From positions 1,550,001 to 1,614,000 of the forward strand of contig NZ_JAQNDK010000004.1 in NCBI RefSeq assembly GCF_028368935.1: a stretch of DNA of 64,000 nt, in the 5' to 3' direction. Shown here piece by piece: positions 9,713-20,200 of the stretch (the stretch's first letter is position 1; each line of letters opens with the position of its first letter). The stretch comes from Sorangium aterium. Its GTDB lineage: Bacteria > Myxococcota_A > Polyangia > Polyangiales > Polyangiaceae. Below the pieces are notes generated by a model. It saw only the letters and a program-made list of their open reading frames with translations. It was not told where the DNA came from and did not search any database. Made by a program: the position numbers and the translations under genes.

Positions 9713-10031
9713 AGCCGACCATCCTATCCATTCCACACTTGCAATGTCCAGGCGCCTCGCGGAGAAAGCAGCTTTACCGCGGCATGGCTTCACGCGTGGT
9801 TCACGCAAGCCGGGGCCGCCCGCTCGACGCTGTTGGGAGTGTCCTCGTGCAGCGTGGGAGCGCTGTTGTCTCGTCGCGCAACGGTCGTGATGGGTCGATT
9901 CGCCACTCCCTTGTCGGGATCGGGCCATGGAGCGTATACGCCGGCGGCATGCGCTCCTTCCTTCGCCCAGCATCGAGACAGGGCTCGCGCTTTTTGCCCG
10001 ACGGACGGATTGAAAACTCCTGGATAGGGCA
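9713..10031. other. Intergenic stretch without a recognisable gene
   Basis: About 320 bp between the lipoprotein start and a CGCCAAG repeat. Open frames here have no convincing protein character. It should hold the lipoprotein promoter; I could not pick a clear one. Confidence 0.5.
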
Positions 10032-10098
10032 GAATTTTGACTGCCAAGATCGCCGAGATCTTGTCATCTTCTTGGCGTCCTTGGCGCGCTTGGCGGTT
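10032..10098. repeat. CGCCAAG-type inverted repeat, degenerate copy
   Basis: Begins with the block AATTTTGAC (10033-10041), then GCCAAGA, and ends with TTGGCG-rich DNA that partly complements the left arm (about 14 of 20 positions). The same block and arms, better preserved, occur at 37555-37630. A and T are locally enriched compared with the surrounding DNA. Confidence 0.6.
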
Positions 10099-10191
10099 TG
10101 TTTCTCTGTGGATCGATGTGATCGGCGCCTCAGCCGTCGCTTATCCGATGTTGCGCGACACCGAGGCGGCAGGCCGCAACGTCGACGCCGG

Positions 10192-10392
10192 GTGCTTTAC
10201 CACCACGACGGCGTGACCCTGCGGTACCTCGAAGCTGGCAGAGGCAGGCCCCTGGTCATGATCCCGGGATGGTCACGGACGGCGATCGTGGTGGCGCAGC
10301 AAGTCGAGGCATTCTCGCGTCACCACCACGCCATCGCGCTGGAGTTGCGAGAGCACGGAGGCTCGGACAACCCGTGGTACGGCTACCGGGCA
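10192..10392 (+). pseudogene. N-terminal fragment of an alpha/beta hydrolase
   Basis: From a possible GTG at 10192, about 67 codons read like the first strands of a haloperoxidase/epoxide-hydrolase type alpha/beta hydrolase (DGVTLRYLEAGRGRPLVMIP, then HGGSDNPWYGYR). The similarity stops abruptly near 10392, before the nucleophile elbow (GxSxG), and the frame then runs into unrelated sequence ending near 10518. No catalytic residue is retained, so this is a gene remnant. Confidence 0.6.
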
Positions 10393-10510
10393 GGGGCCTC
10401 GCCGAGCAGGCGGGCAGGCATGTCGGACATGGGCGGGCCTTGCTGCCGGCCGCACGGAGAGGTGGACCACCGAGCGGACGGCTACAGCGCGAGCGACCAG
10501 TGCCCTCGCG

Positions 10511-12013
10511 CTACGTGAGCGCGGGGCGGGCGTCGTGGGGGCCCGCCTCGCCGGCAGGCGCCGGCTGGTTGCGCTCCAGCGCCTCGATGCGCCCGAGGAA
10601 CGCGCGCCCTTTGACCGGATCCGTCATGTACACGAACGCCGCGAGCCCCTTGAGCTGCGCGAGCGTCTCGCCCTTGCCTGGCCTCCCGAGCTCCCGGTTG
10701 CGGATCGCCGCGCGCAGCGCGCGCACCCGCTCGCGCGGGACGCGCGCCGCCGGCGCCGCCTCGTCCGCCTGGTTGACGACGAGGCCTGTCACCTTCTGCC
10801 GGCTGCCCTTGCGCATCACGACGGTCTTGCTCGGATGCAGCCGGAAGCCCTCCGAGCTCAGGATCTCCCGGAGCCCGCGGAGCAGCGCGCCCACCGGCGC
10901 GCGCGGCCGCGCGGCGCCGGCGAGGGCGGGCGCCTCGGGCGCGCGGAAGGAGAACGTGAGATCGTCGGCATACCGCGTGTAACGAAGCCCCAGCTTGCGC
11001 GCGAGGCCGGACGCGCGCCGATCGAGCCGCAGGCAGATCGCGTTCGTGATCGCCGGGGAGGTGGGCGCGCCCTGCGGGAGCACGCGCGGGCCCGTGGCCA
11101 CATAGAGCGTCTGCCCTCGGAACTGCACGACGTCCCGCGGCGCCTCCGTCGAGAGGAGCGCCACGAGCGTCGCGGGACCCTCGGCCACACCCGCCTTGCG
11201 GAGCAGGCCGCGCACGCGCCGCCACGTGATCGTCGGGAAGAAGTCCTTGATATCCACCTTGACGATCGTGTCGGCGCCGGCGTGCGCGGCGGCGTTCGTG
11301 ACGATGGATCGGCTCGCCAGGAAGCCGTGCGCCGCGGCGTGGACCGGCAGCTTCTCGAACAGGTTGCGGAGCGCCCAGCGCTGCGCGCGCTTGAGATCCC
11401 GCTTGGGCGACGAGATGGTGCGCGCGCTGCCGTCGCGCTTCGGGATGTGCCACCGCCGGTAATGGGTGCCCGTGTCGACCTCGCGGTGATACGCGAGCCA
11501 GCGGAGCCGCGGGATCGACAGCCCCAGCGCGGTCGCGAGCTCGGCCGCGCCCGGCAGGTCGGGGAGGCCGTGCGCCCGCGCGCGCTCGCTCAGCCCAGGC
11601 ACGTCGAGCCTGTCCGGCCCGACGCGGTCGCTCCAGTGCACGCCCGCGCCAAGGTGGTTGACGTGCGTGGCGACGTAGGCCTCCCAGGCCAGGCGGCGCA
11701 GCGAGCGGCGCTCCCTGGCCTCGACCTTCTTGCGCTCCTTCCACTGCGCGCGCTCCCGGTCGGACATCGCCTTGGGATCGCCGGTCGCGACGGCGCCCTT
11801 CGCCGTGAGCTCCGCGCTCACCCACGCGTCGATCCCGCCCGCCTCGTCGATCGCCTTCCAGCGGGCGACGCGCTCCTCGTGGGCGAGCCGGCGCGCTTCC
11901 ACGCCGCCGGCGGCTTGAAAGCGCGCCGCCGCGCCGCCGGGGGCAGGCGGCGTCGTGATGGGGAGAACGACGGGGGCTCGGGCTTGAACGGTCGCGTCGA
12001 TCTTCGCGGTCAT
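10511..12013 (-). CDS. ret: Retron reverse transcriptase
   Basis: 500 aa, ATG start at 12013. The RT core follows an N-terminal extension of about 170 residues. Seen motifs: NAAAH just before DIKDFFPTI (the NAxxH motif typical of retron RTs), LPQGAPTSP, the active site YADD (codons at 10961-10972), and VTGLVVN (the retron VTG motif). Length and the N-terminal extension resemble the Mx162-type enzymes of myxobacteria. It reads the msr-msd RNA encoded just upstream on the same strand (12098-12360), priming from a branching guanosine to make a branched RNA-DNA (msDNA). Retrons are known to act as anti-phage systems when paired with an effector. No separate toxin gene follows here; only a hydrolase remnant lies downstream. 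Confidence 0.93.
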   Translation of the reverse strand: MTAKIDATVQARAPVVLPITTPPAPGGAAARFQAAGGVEARRLAHEERVARWKAIDEAGGIDAWVSAELTAKGAVATGDPKAMSDRERAQWKERKKVEARERRSLRRLAWEAYVATHVNHLGAGVHWSDRVGPDRLDVPGLSERARAHGLPDLPGAAELATALGLSIPRLRWLAYHREVDTGTHYRRWHIPKRDGSARTISSPKRDLKRAQRWALRNLFEKLPVHAAAHGFLASRSIVTNAAAHAGADTIVKVDIKDFFPTITWRRVRGLLRKAGVAEGPATLVALLSTEAPRDVVQFRGQTLYVATGPRVLPQGAPTSPAITNAICLRLDRRASGLARKLGLRYTRYADDLTFSFRAPEAPALAGAARPRAPVGALLRGLREILSSEGFRLHPSKTVVMRKGSRQKVTGLVVNQADEAAPAARVPRERVRALRAAIRNRELGRPGKGETLAQLKGLAAFVYMTDPVKGRAFLGRIEALERNQPAPAGEAGPHDARPALT

Positions 12014-12097
12014 GTCTCTACGGGAGCGTGGTGGTGAGTCACGATGGGAGCGATTCGGTCCCGAGGACGCCGGACCGTCGATCGCTGTCTCATGTCG

Positions 12098-12110
12098 CCA
12101 AGAGAGGTTC
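12098..12110 (-). repeat. Retron inverted repeat a2
   Basis: CCAAGAGAGGTTC on the + strand; as RNA it pairs with a1 at 12348-12360 over all 13 positions if one G-U pair is allowed. Confidence 0.85.
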
Positions 12111-12140
12111 CAAGCGCATCACCTTCATCGCTTGGTGCAC

Positions 12141-12268
12141 GGTAGCCTCACCGGTTCTCCGGCTAGACGAGCCCTACGGCGTCGGGAGAAACGGCGTTTG
12201 CGAGGTTGTCTCAGCTCTCCCGACGCCGTAGGGCTCGTCTAGCCGAAGAGAACCAAGAACAGGCTACC
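12141..12268 (-). repeat. msd long hairpin (30-bp perfect stem plus lower stems)
   Basis: The inner stem is perfect over 30 bp (12160-12189 with 12216-12245) around a 26-nt loop. Below it are a 7-bp stem (GGTTCTC 12153-12159 with GAGAACC 12248-12254, 2-nt bulge) and an 8-bp stem (GGTAGCCT 12141-12148 with AGGCTACC 12261-12268). This is the part copied into single-stranded DNA. Confidence 0.92.
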
Positions 12269-12347
12269 TTGCGGAGAGTGACTGGCGGTTCCTCCAGAGC
12301 GGCGCGACGCCGCTCCTGCGCTCGAGGCGCGGAGGCTGGTGCGTTCA

Positions 12348-12360
12348 GAACCTCTCCTGG
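12348..12360 (-). repeat. Retron inverted repeat a1
   Basis: GAACCTCTCCTGG on the + strand, complementary to a2 (12098-12110) except for one position that forms G-U in RNA. It marks the 5' end of the retron RNA, about 40 bp after the stop codon of the SWIM gene on the same strand. Confidence 0.85.
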
Positions 12361-12400
12361 CAACACGAACAGTCTCTTTTTCTTGCCCTCCTTCCCATTC

Positions 12401-14287
12401 TCATGCTGACGACGCGTCGGCGTCCACGAACCCAGAGGACGTCAACGCATCCAATCTCTTGAAATACGCGTCGCGCGCTTCGCCGTCCGTGTCAAACCAA
12501 ATGCGCTGGTGTCGAGGCGCTTCGGCGCGCGCCCCCCACGACAGGTGTACTACGCGCTCGTCCAGGGAGACACGGTAGACGACCTCCGCGCCCGAGGCCT
12601 CGCGGCGCACGTACGTGCGCGTCTCCGCGCGGATGAGCGACCGCCCCTCGGCCGTCTGGCGCAAGGCGTCCCGCTCGGCGCGCTCGCGGGCGTAGGCGAC
12701 GCGGAGCGCGATCATGTGCTCGCACGGACCTTCGCGGAGGCCGCTCCGGCGGAACGTGGGGCAGCTGCACCACGCGTCGGAGACGCGGCCCTCGAGATCC
12801 ATCGTGAACCGCGGCGCGAAGTCGCGGTGCGCCTCCCGGTCCGCGACCTCCCCGTGGATCTCGGTGCCCTCGCCGGCGATCTCGTGCACCTTGGTCGGCC
12901 TCACCGCGCCGGGCGCGCCGAGCAGGCGGTGGGCCGCGGCCTCGCGGGGCGAGCTGTAGCGGATGTCGCGCTCGTCCACCGGATCGGCGAACAGCTCGCG
13001 CGGGCGGTAGACGCGGCGCGCGACGTCGTAGAGCACCCGGCCGCGCAGGCACTCGAGCTGGAGCGCCGCGCGGGCGTCCTCGGCGCCTCCGCCGGCCGCG
13101 AGCGAGGCGAGCGGGAGCGGCCCCCGCTCGCGGAGGAGGGCGAGCTGCCTGCCCGCGAGCGCGTCGAGCGCCGCGCGCGCCTTGTCGCCGCCTTTCCCCT
13201 CGCGAGGCATCAGGGCGTCGAACGAGGCGGCGCTGGCCCAGCTGCTGTCGGTCCAGCCCGTGAGCGCGATCGTCAGCGTCGCGCGGCCCAGATCGAGCAC
13301 CCAGAAGACAGGCAGCCCGGGGCCTCGGAGCTCGGCGCGCACGCGCTGCACGTGCGGCAGGAGCCGCGACAGCGCGAGCAGCCGCTGCCGGCCGAAGGTC
13401 CGGACCACGCGCGGCGGACCCTCGTACGGAGGGCCGTGGCCCTCGATCAAGATCTCCCAGGGCTCCAGGATGAGGCGCGGCGGCTTGCCGGGGACGAGCT
13501 CGAAGCGCAGGCCGCGGGGCGGCTTCTTCGCCTTGCGGGTGCGGAGCACGAACAGCGCGTTGTAGAGATCGATCGGCGCGAGCTCGCACGAGACGGCGGG
13601 GAGCGTCGCCGCCGACTGCACCTGCAGGAAGCCGCGGAGCCAGGTCGTCGGGACCTCCAGCGAGCGCTCGATCGGCGTGGCGCCCGCCGCGGCGTCTCCG
13701 CGCGAAGCGCCCGCGTCGAGCTCCACCTTCGCGTAGGCGCGGAGGCGATCGATCTGCTCGACGATGCGCGGCGAGAGATCGACGAAGGCGGTGCCGTGGG
13801 CCGCTTCGCGGCCCTCGAAGAGGTCGCTGGAGAAGGCGAGCCGGGCGTAGGCGCTCTCGTCGCGGGAGAAGACCTCGATCGAGACCTCGTCCGGGTGCAC
13901 CGTGAGCACGGGATCGAGCGCGCCGGAGACCCTCGGCTTCGCGGCGGCGCCGTCGCCCTGGCCCGCCGCGTCGTCGGGGAAGGCGCCCTCCAGGAACGCC
14001 TTCTGGGCCTCCCAGATGGCCGCCGTCGCCTTCTTGCCCTGCTTCATCAGGTAGGCGAGGTACGCGGTCCGATCCCGGCCCTTGTACCGGAGATCGCTCT
14101 CCAGGATGGTCGCCAGCGCGGCCATCGCGTCGCGGAAGAGCGCCGCGTCGCGGACGGTGCCGCGCACGCCGACCGGGCCGCGGGCGCCGTCGAGCGAGAG
14201 GCGCACGCTCGAGTGGAGCGGGGAGGCGGCGAGCTCGCTCGGCGCGGCGTACCGGAGGAGGATCGGGCGGGCGAGTGCGGCCGTCAT
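12401..14287 (-). CDS. SWIM zinc-finger protein with a C-terminal WGR-like domain
   Basis: 628 aa; its ATG overlaps the stop of the upstream WD40-HEAT gene as ATGA, so translation is probably coupled. A SWIM finger is visible near 505-530 (WCSCPTF, then PCEH: CxC...CxH), a fold used for DNA or protein contacts. The last 80 residues look like a WGR domain (LSWGARAE, then a helical stretch EARDAYFKRLDALTSSGF), as in the separate WGR protein at the head of the cluster. The first 500 residues are not recognised. SWIM proteins of the E. coli YehQ kind occur beside WGR and MoxR genes. It probably joins the HEAT and WD40 proteins in one complex; its target is unknown. Confidence 0.85.
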   Translation of the reverse strand: MTAALARPILLRYAAPSELAASPLHSSVRLSLDGARGPVGVRGTVRDAALFRDAMAALATILESDLRYKGRDRTAYLAYLMKQGKKATAAIWEAQKAFLEGAFPDDAAGQGDGAAAKPRVSGALDPVLTVHPDEVSIEVFSRDESAYARLAFSSDLFEGREAAHGTAFVDLSPRIVEQIDRLRAYAKVELDAGASRGDAAAGATPIERSLEVPTTWLRGFLQVQSAATLPAVSCELAPIDLYNALFVLRTRKAKKPPRGLRFELVPGKPPRLILEPWEILIEGHGPPYEGPPRVVRTFGRQRLLALSRLLPHVQRVRAELRGPGLPVFWVLDLGRATLTIALTGWTDSSWASAASFDALMPREGKGGDKARAALDALAGRQLALLRERGPLPLASLAAGGGAEDARAALQLECLRGRVLYDVARRVYRPRELFADPVDERDIRYSSPREAAAHRLLGAPGAVRPTKVHEIAGEGTEIHGEVADREAHRDFAPRFTMDLEGRVSDAWCSCPTFRRSGLREGPCEHMIALRVAYARERAERDALRQTAEGRSLIRAETRTYVRREASGAEVVYRVSLDERVVHLSWGARAEAPRHQRIWFDTDGEARDAYFKRLDALTSSGFVDADASSA

Positions 14288-17200
14288 GCGTTGACTCCTT
14301 CGGGGGTCTCGGGCTCTCTGGAGGAGCGCGCGGACGCGAGCCGCGCCGCGCGAGGATCCGCTGCCTTGCGCTTCGCGCGGCGGTACGCTCGGTACGCGGC
14401 CTTGCGGACGGCGACGTCGGCCTTCTCCTTGGCCTTCTCCTTGCCGAACGCGAGCGCGGCCAGCGCCTCGAGCGCGCGCTCGCCGCCGGCGCGGCCGAGC
14501 GCCGCGATCGCGTCGAGGCGCGCGGAGGCGTCCCCGCCGCTGCCCTGCGCGAGCGAGATCAGCGGGGCGAGCGCGGCGACGTCGCGGCGCGCGAGCATCG
14601 CCGGCAGCGCGAGGCGCCGGCCCGGCTCGGTCGCGGCGAGCGCCGCGAGCGCCTCGGGCGAGGCGACGCGCGCGGTCGGTCCGAAGGCGACCGGGTCGAA
14701 CGGCTTCACCGCCGCAGCGATCGCGGCCGAGCCGTCCGGCGCGAGCGCGGCGAGCGCGGCGGACGCCGAGGCCCGGACGCCGGCGTCCATGTCCTTGAGG
14801 GCCGCCGTGAGCGCCTCCACGGCGCCCGCGGGCGGCGCGGCCCCTGCGGACCTCGCGGCCGACTCGAGCGCGCCGAGGGCGCGCGCGGCCTCGCGGCGGA
14901 CCTCGCCGGGAGCGCCGTCGTTCGAGAGGAGCGCGCGCAGCGCGGGCGCCATCGCGGTCGCGCCGGCGCGCCCCGCGGCCCAGAGGAGCTCGCGCCACGC
15001 CGCGGCCTCGGCGCTGCGCTCGTCGCCGTGCGCGGCCGACCAGCGCTCCGCGGTGCGCTGCGCCGCGGCGGCGAGCGCGCCCGCGAGGGCCCCGCGATCG
15101 CCGGCCACGGTGCCGGCGGCGATGAGCCGCGCGGCCTCCTGCCGCGCCGGGGCGCGCTCGTCCTCGAGCATGCGCAGGAGCGCGGCCACCGGCAGCGCGC
15201 CGCGGCGGAGCAGGCCCATGGCGAGGCGCTGCCGCAGGTTCCCGTCCTTGAGCGCCGCGAGCCGGGGCAAGAGCTCGGCCGGGTCGGCCTCCGCGGCGAG
15301 GTAGCTCGCCGCCGGGCCGGCGATGTCGTCGTGCTGGCTCCCGACCGCGAGGAGCTCGACGCGCGTCCGCTCGCCAGGGAAGAGCTTCTCCAGCGCCTTG
15401 CGCGCGTTCTTGCGGACCTCGCTGTTCCGCGCGTCGAGCGCGCGGGCGAGCGCGGGCTCGGCCGCGCCGTCGCCGAGCAGGCCGAGCTCGTTCACCGCGA
15501 CGACGCGGAGCCTGTCGGGCGTGTCGCCGGCGCGCACCAGCTCTTCGAGAAGCACCCGGACGCGCTCGCCGCCGAGCCAGCGCACGCCCTTCGCCGCCGA
15601 CTCACGGAGATCGACGGAGTCCGCGTGGAGCGCCTGCTCGACGCGCTCCGAGGCGCGCTTGCGGAGCTCGGCGCTCCCCAGCTTCTGGGCGATGCGGCCG
15701 AGCGCCTCCGTGGCGGCGGCCTGCATGCTCGGCTCGATGGGCGCTTCTTTTGTGCCGCCGGCGGCCACCGCCTCGAGCTCCTCCAGCGCGCGGGCGTCGC
15801 CGAGCGTGCCGAGCGCGAGCAGCGCGCGCTCGCGCTCCCCGGGCTCGCCCGCGCGCACGACGAGGAGGAGCGGCCGGAGCGCTGACGCGAGGCCCCGCTC
15901 GGCCACCCCCTCCGCGGCGGGCAGCACGAGCTCGCGCGCGCCCGCGCGAAGCACGGCCTCGAGCGGCCCGGAGGGCGCGCCCTTGTCCTTGACGCGCTTC
16001 GCGTACGACGTCACGGCCGCGACGCGCGTGGGGAGATCGCGATCCGCGAAGAGCGCGACCAGGAGGTCGTTCTGCGCGGGATCGTCGCCGAGATCGAGCT
16101 CGCGCGCCGCGGCGAGGCGGAGCGCCGGGTCCTTCGCGCGCGTGGCGGCGGCGAGGAACGCGAGCGCGAGCGCCGTCTCGCGCTTCTCGCGCTCGCGCCC
16201 CTTGTCGACGATCTCGAGGCACGCCTTGAGCGCGGCGCTCCGGACCTCGGCCGCCTCGTCGTCGAAGCGCGCCGCGAGCGGGCCGGTGGCCGCGGGGTTC
16301 CGCGTGCTCCCGAGCGCGCCCGCCAGCGCGGCGCGGTCCGCCGGCGTGGCGGCCTCATCCATGCGCGCCGCGAGCGCCTGCACCGCCGCGTCGCTCGCGA
16401 GCGCGACGAGCGCCTTGCGCGCGCGCGCCGCCGACGCGGTCGCGCTCTCGCGCAGGAACGCCGAGAGCACGTCGACCGCACGATCGTCGCGGCTGCGGGC
16501 GAGGAGCTCCGCAGCGCGCAGGCGCAGGTCGTCGTGATCGCTCTCCATCGCGCGGCACAGGGCGGGCACGATGCGAGGATCGCTCGACGACGCGAGGCGC
16601 TCGAGCACGCCGAGGCGCAGGTCGGCGTGCTCGCTGCCGAGCGCCGCGAGGAGCGGATCGAGGCTGCCCTTCGGCGAGAGCCGCTCCAGGAGCTCGAAGG
16701 CGTAGCGGCGCACGTCGGGCAGCGCGGAGCTCAGCGCGCGCACGATCTCGGGGCGGGCGTCGCCGCCCCGCGCGGCGATCTCGTCGAGCGCGGTCCGCGC
16801 CACGTCGGCCGACGCCGACGCCAGCCCGAGCGCGAGCGGCTCGCCCGCCCCCGCAGGGAAGAGCGCCTTGAGCCCGGCGAACGCCGCCTTGCGCACGAGG
16901 TGGTGCGGGTCGTCGAGCGCCCGGACGAGCGGCGGGACCGCCGCCGTGCTGCTGACGTGCCCCTTGGCGCAGACGTCGACGATGCGGTCGATGGCGTCGC
17001 GGCGCGTGCGGTGCGCCTCGTCGTCGCCCGCCGAGACCTGCCGGAGGAGGCCCATGTACGCGCCGAACGCGAGCCAGCGCAGCCGCCGCTGCTCGCCCTC
17101 CGGGACCGCGTCGCCGGCCGGCTTGTCGCCCTGCTTCTGGCCGCTCTGCCCGGTCGGCTCGGGCTGCGCGAAGAGGCGGCGGAGCCACCCCTTCGCGGGC

Positions 17201-20200
17201 TTCGTGTCGCTCTCCTCCGCGGCGCGCGGGGTCGTGTCCGCCACGACGTGGGCGCCCGCGGGGCGCAGCGCGGCCACGCGCTTCGCCTCGCGGAAGTAGT
17301 CGACCGGCTTGCGCCGGATGCGGAGCACCTGCGCGGCTGCGTAGCGCTGCTGCGGGTCGTCGCTGGCGAGCGCCTCGGCGAGGCCGACGAGGATGCGCCC
17401 GCGCGCGACCTCGGGCGGCCAGTCCTTCATGCCGGCGGGCTTCTCTCCGTCGGCCGCGCGGCCCTGCTCCGCCGCGTCGGGGCGCGGGGGCATCAGCGCC
17501 TCGATGAGGTGGGCGAGGTACGCCTCCGGATCGGTGCGGAGCTCCAGCGCGCGCGCCGCGGCGAAGCGCACGTCGGAGCGCTGCGACGAGAGCGCGCTCG
17601 TCAGGAGGTCCGGCGGGTCGCCGCGGCGGAACGCCCTGAGGTCGCGCGCGAGCACGATCGCGAAGACGATCTCCTGGACCTCGCGCGAGCTGTCCTCGAG
17701 GCCCTGCAGCATGCCGCCGTAGCCCTCGGGCCCGAGCGCCGCGAACGACATGATCGTCGCGACGCGGATGGGCGGGTGATCGTGGCGCAGCGTGCCCGTG
17801 AGCACCGGCAGCGCCCGCACGTCGCCGAGCCGCGCGAGCCCGTCGGCGGCCCACGACCGCACCGCGACGTCGGCGTGGCCCATGGCGTCGAGCAGGTAGC
17901 CCTCCTCGCCGCGGCGGGCGGCCATCGCGAGCCCGCGCGCGGCCTGCTCGCGCACGTCGGGGTACTCGTCCTTGAGGAGCTCGGTGGCGAAGTACTTGAC
18001 GAGGCGCGGCGAGCCGAGCGTCGCCAGCGCGGTCGCGGCGCGGGCGCGCAGCGGGCCGAGGACCTGGATCGGCAGCTGCTTGAAGAGGGATTGATCGGCG
18101 AGGAGCGCCCGCATCGGGTTGAGCAGCTGCTCGTCGCGCCGGACGGCGCAGAGCTCGGCCGCGCGCACCCGGAGGTCGAGGTGGCTCGACTGGAGGCCGA
18201 CGTGGAGCGGCCCCGCCTCGCCTGGCAGCAGCTTGTCGAGCGCCTCGATCGCCGCGATGCGCGGCCCCGCGTGCTCGTCCTCGAGCAGCTTGCTCAGGGC
18301 GCTGCGCGCGGCCTCGCCCACCGGCACGCGCGTGGCGAGCAGCCGGAGCAGGGCGTTGCGCGCGTCGTCGCCCGCCGGCATGTGCGCGGCCCCGCGCGCG
18401 CCGCTCTCCCGGACCGAGGGGTGGATCGACGCCATGGCGGCGAGGTGCGGCTCCGCGGCCTCCTTGCCGCGCAGCTTGACGACCGCGTCGTACGCGGCCT
18501 GGGCCACGCTCGCGTCGCGGTCGCCGATGGCCGCGTGCAGCCGCTCCGCGGCCCACGGCTGCTCGCCGTGCGCCTTGAGCTCCTCGACGGCGCGCAGGCG
18601 CAGGTCGGGGAAGCGCGCGAGCTGCGCGCGGTCGAGCGCCGTCTGCGGATCCGAGGTGTGCCACGACCAGAGCGTCCGGAACGCCTCGCGGCGGACCTTG
18701 GGCGACTCGTCCTCGATCGCGTCGGCGAGCAGCGCCTCGGCCTCGGGCGGCCTCGGCCCCTTGCCCTCGCCGGCGAGCGCCACGAGCCGGTCGAGCCCGC
18801 GGACGCGGATGTCCTCCTGCGACGAGCGCAGCGACGCCTCGGCCACGACGAGCGGGGCCGACGACTCCAGCCGCGCGTAGGCGTCGAGCGCCGCGGCGCG
18901 CACCGCGCCGTCCGCGTCGTCGAGCATCCAGATGAGCCGCTTCTCGGCGCGGGTGTCCCGGAGCTCGGCAAGCGCGGTCGCCGCCTGCCTTCGCAGCGAC
19001 GGGTCCTGCTCGCGCGTGAGCTGCAGCAGCGCGCCGAGGGCGCGCGTGTCGCCGAGCTGCGCGAGGCCGCGCGCGCCCCGCACCGCCGTGTCCGGCGTGC
19101 GGCAGGCCATCGCGGTGAGCAGCGGCTCGAGGTCGGCCTCGGCGGGCTCGGCCCCCGGGCTCCCCACGCCGGGGATCCGGGCGCGCGCCGCCTTGATGGC
19201 CGCCTCGTCCGCGGCCTTCGCGCCGTCCTTCGCCCCATCCTTCGCGTTCGCCGCGGGCTTCTCCGCGCCGCCCGCGCCGGCGCGCCGCAGGACCTCGGCC
19301 GCGCGCCGCGCGATGTCGATCGCCGCGCGGCCTAGATCCTCGTCGCGCGCCTCGAGCGCGTGGGCGAGCGCCCGACGCTCGATCACCTTCGCCGCGAACG
19401 CGATGCGGCGCACCTCGGCGTCCTCGTCGTCGAGCGCGCGCGCCGCGATCGGCGCGAACTCCGGCGCCGAGAGCCAGCCGGCGAGCGCGGCCCGGATGAG
19501 CGCCTCGACCCGGAGGTCGGCCGGGCCGCGCTCGAAGGCGGCGCGGAGCGGCTGCGGGCCGTCCGGGTGGATCTTCTGGAGCTGGTCGAGCGCCGTGAGC
19601 CGCACCGACGCGTCGCGGCCAGCGAGCTTCTCGGCGATGAGCCCCGGGATGAGCGGCGAGCTGCCGTAGAGCCTCCCGAGCTCGAGGAGCGCCCGGCGCT
19701 GGACGTCCGCGGCGCGGGCGCCGAGCGCTGCCCGGAGCGGGGCGAGCGGCGTGTCGCGCTCGATCGCGCGGAGCGCCTCGAGCGCGGCCATGCGGACGTT
19801 CGGGCTCTCGTCGTCGAGCGCCTCGCGCAGCTTCGCGCGCGCGCCGCGGCGCCCTCTCTCCCCGAGCTCGCGGGCGGCGAGCGCGCGCACCTCGGCATCG
19901 CGGTCCGACCGGAGCACGGGGAGCGCGGCCTCGAGCGCCTCGGGCTCGTCGAGCGAGGCGAGCGTCTTGACGGCGCTCTCGCGGGCCGGTCGCGCGCCCG
20001 AGAGCGCCTGGGCGAGGACATCGAAGCCGTGCGCGAGCTCTGCGGTGCCGTCCGCGGGCACGCCGGCGGCGTCGATCGGGAAGCGCCATACCGTGCGCCG
20101 GTCCCCTGCGGCGAAGACGGCGCCGAGCCCGTCCTTCGCGTCCGCCCCGCCGCGGGCGGCCTGCCCGCGCGCGCCTTTGCGCGCGGCGGCCGGCGCGAGC

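Larger units (their letters stand above)
12098..12360 (-). ncRNA. Retron msr-msd RNA (template and primer of msDNA)
   Basis: On the reverse transcriptase strand the order is a1 (12360-12348), msr (about 12347-12270), msd (about 12268-12111), a2 (12110-12098), then the RT start 84 bp later. This is the standard retron layout. The msr holds an 8-bp hairpin with a 3-nt loop (12297-12315) and a small GCGC hairpin (12318-12330). The msd is a very long hairpin (12141-12268). Beyond the 13-bp a1/a2 pairing, CGC/GCG and ACC/GGU could extend the stem, placing an AGC triplet (G at 12336) right after it as a candidate branch point. Expected msDNA length is about 145-160 nt, close to that of Mx162. The layout is seen directly; the exact ends are inferred. 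Confidence 0.88.

Noticed and set aside
12206-12409. Small plus-strand frames across the retron RNA
   Set aside because: They lie inside the msr-msd locus, read antisense to it and have no ribosome site or family similarity.
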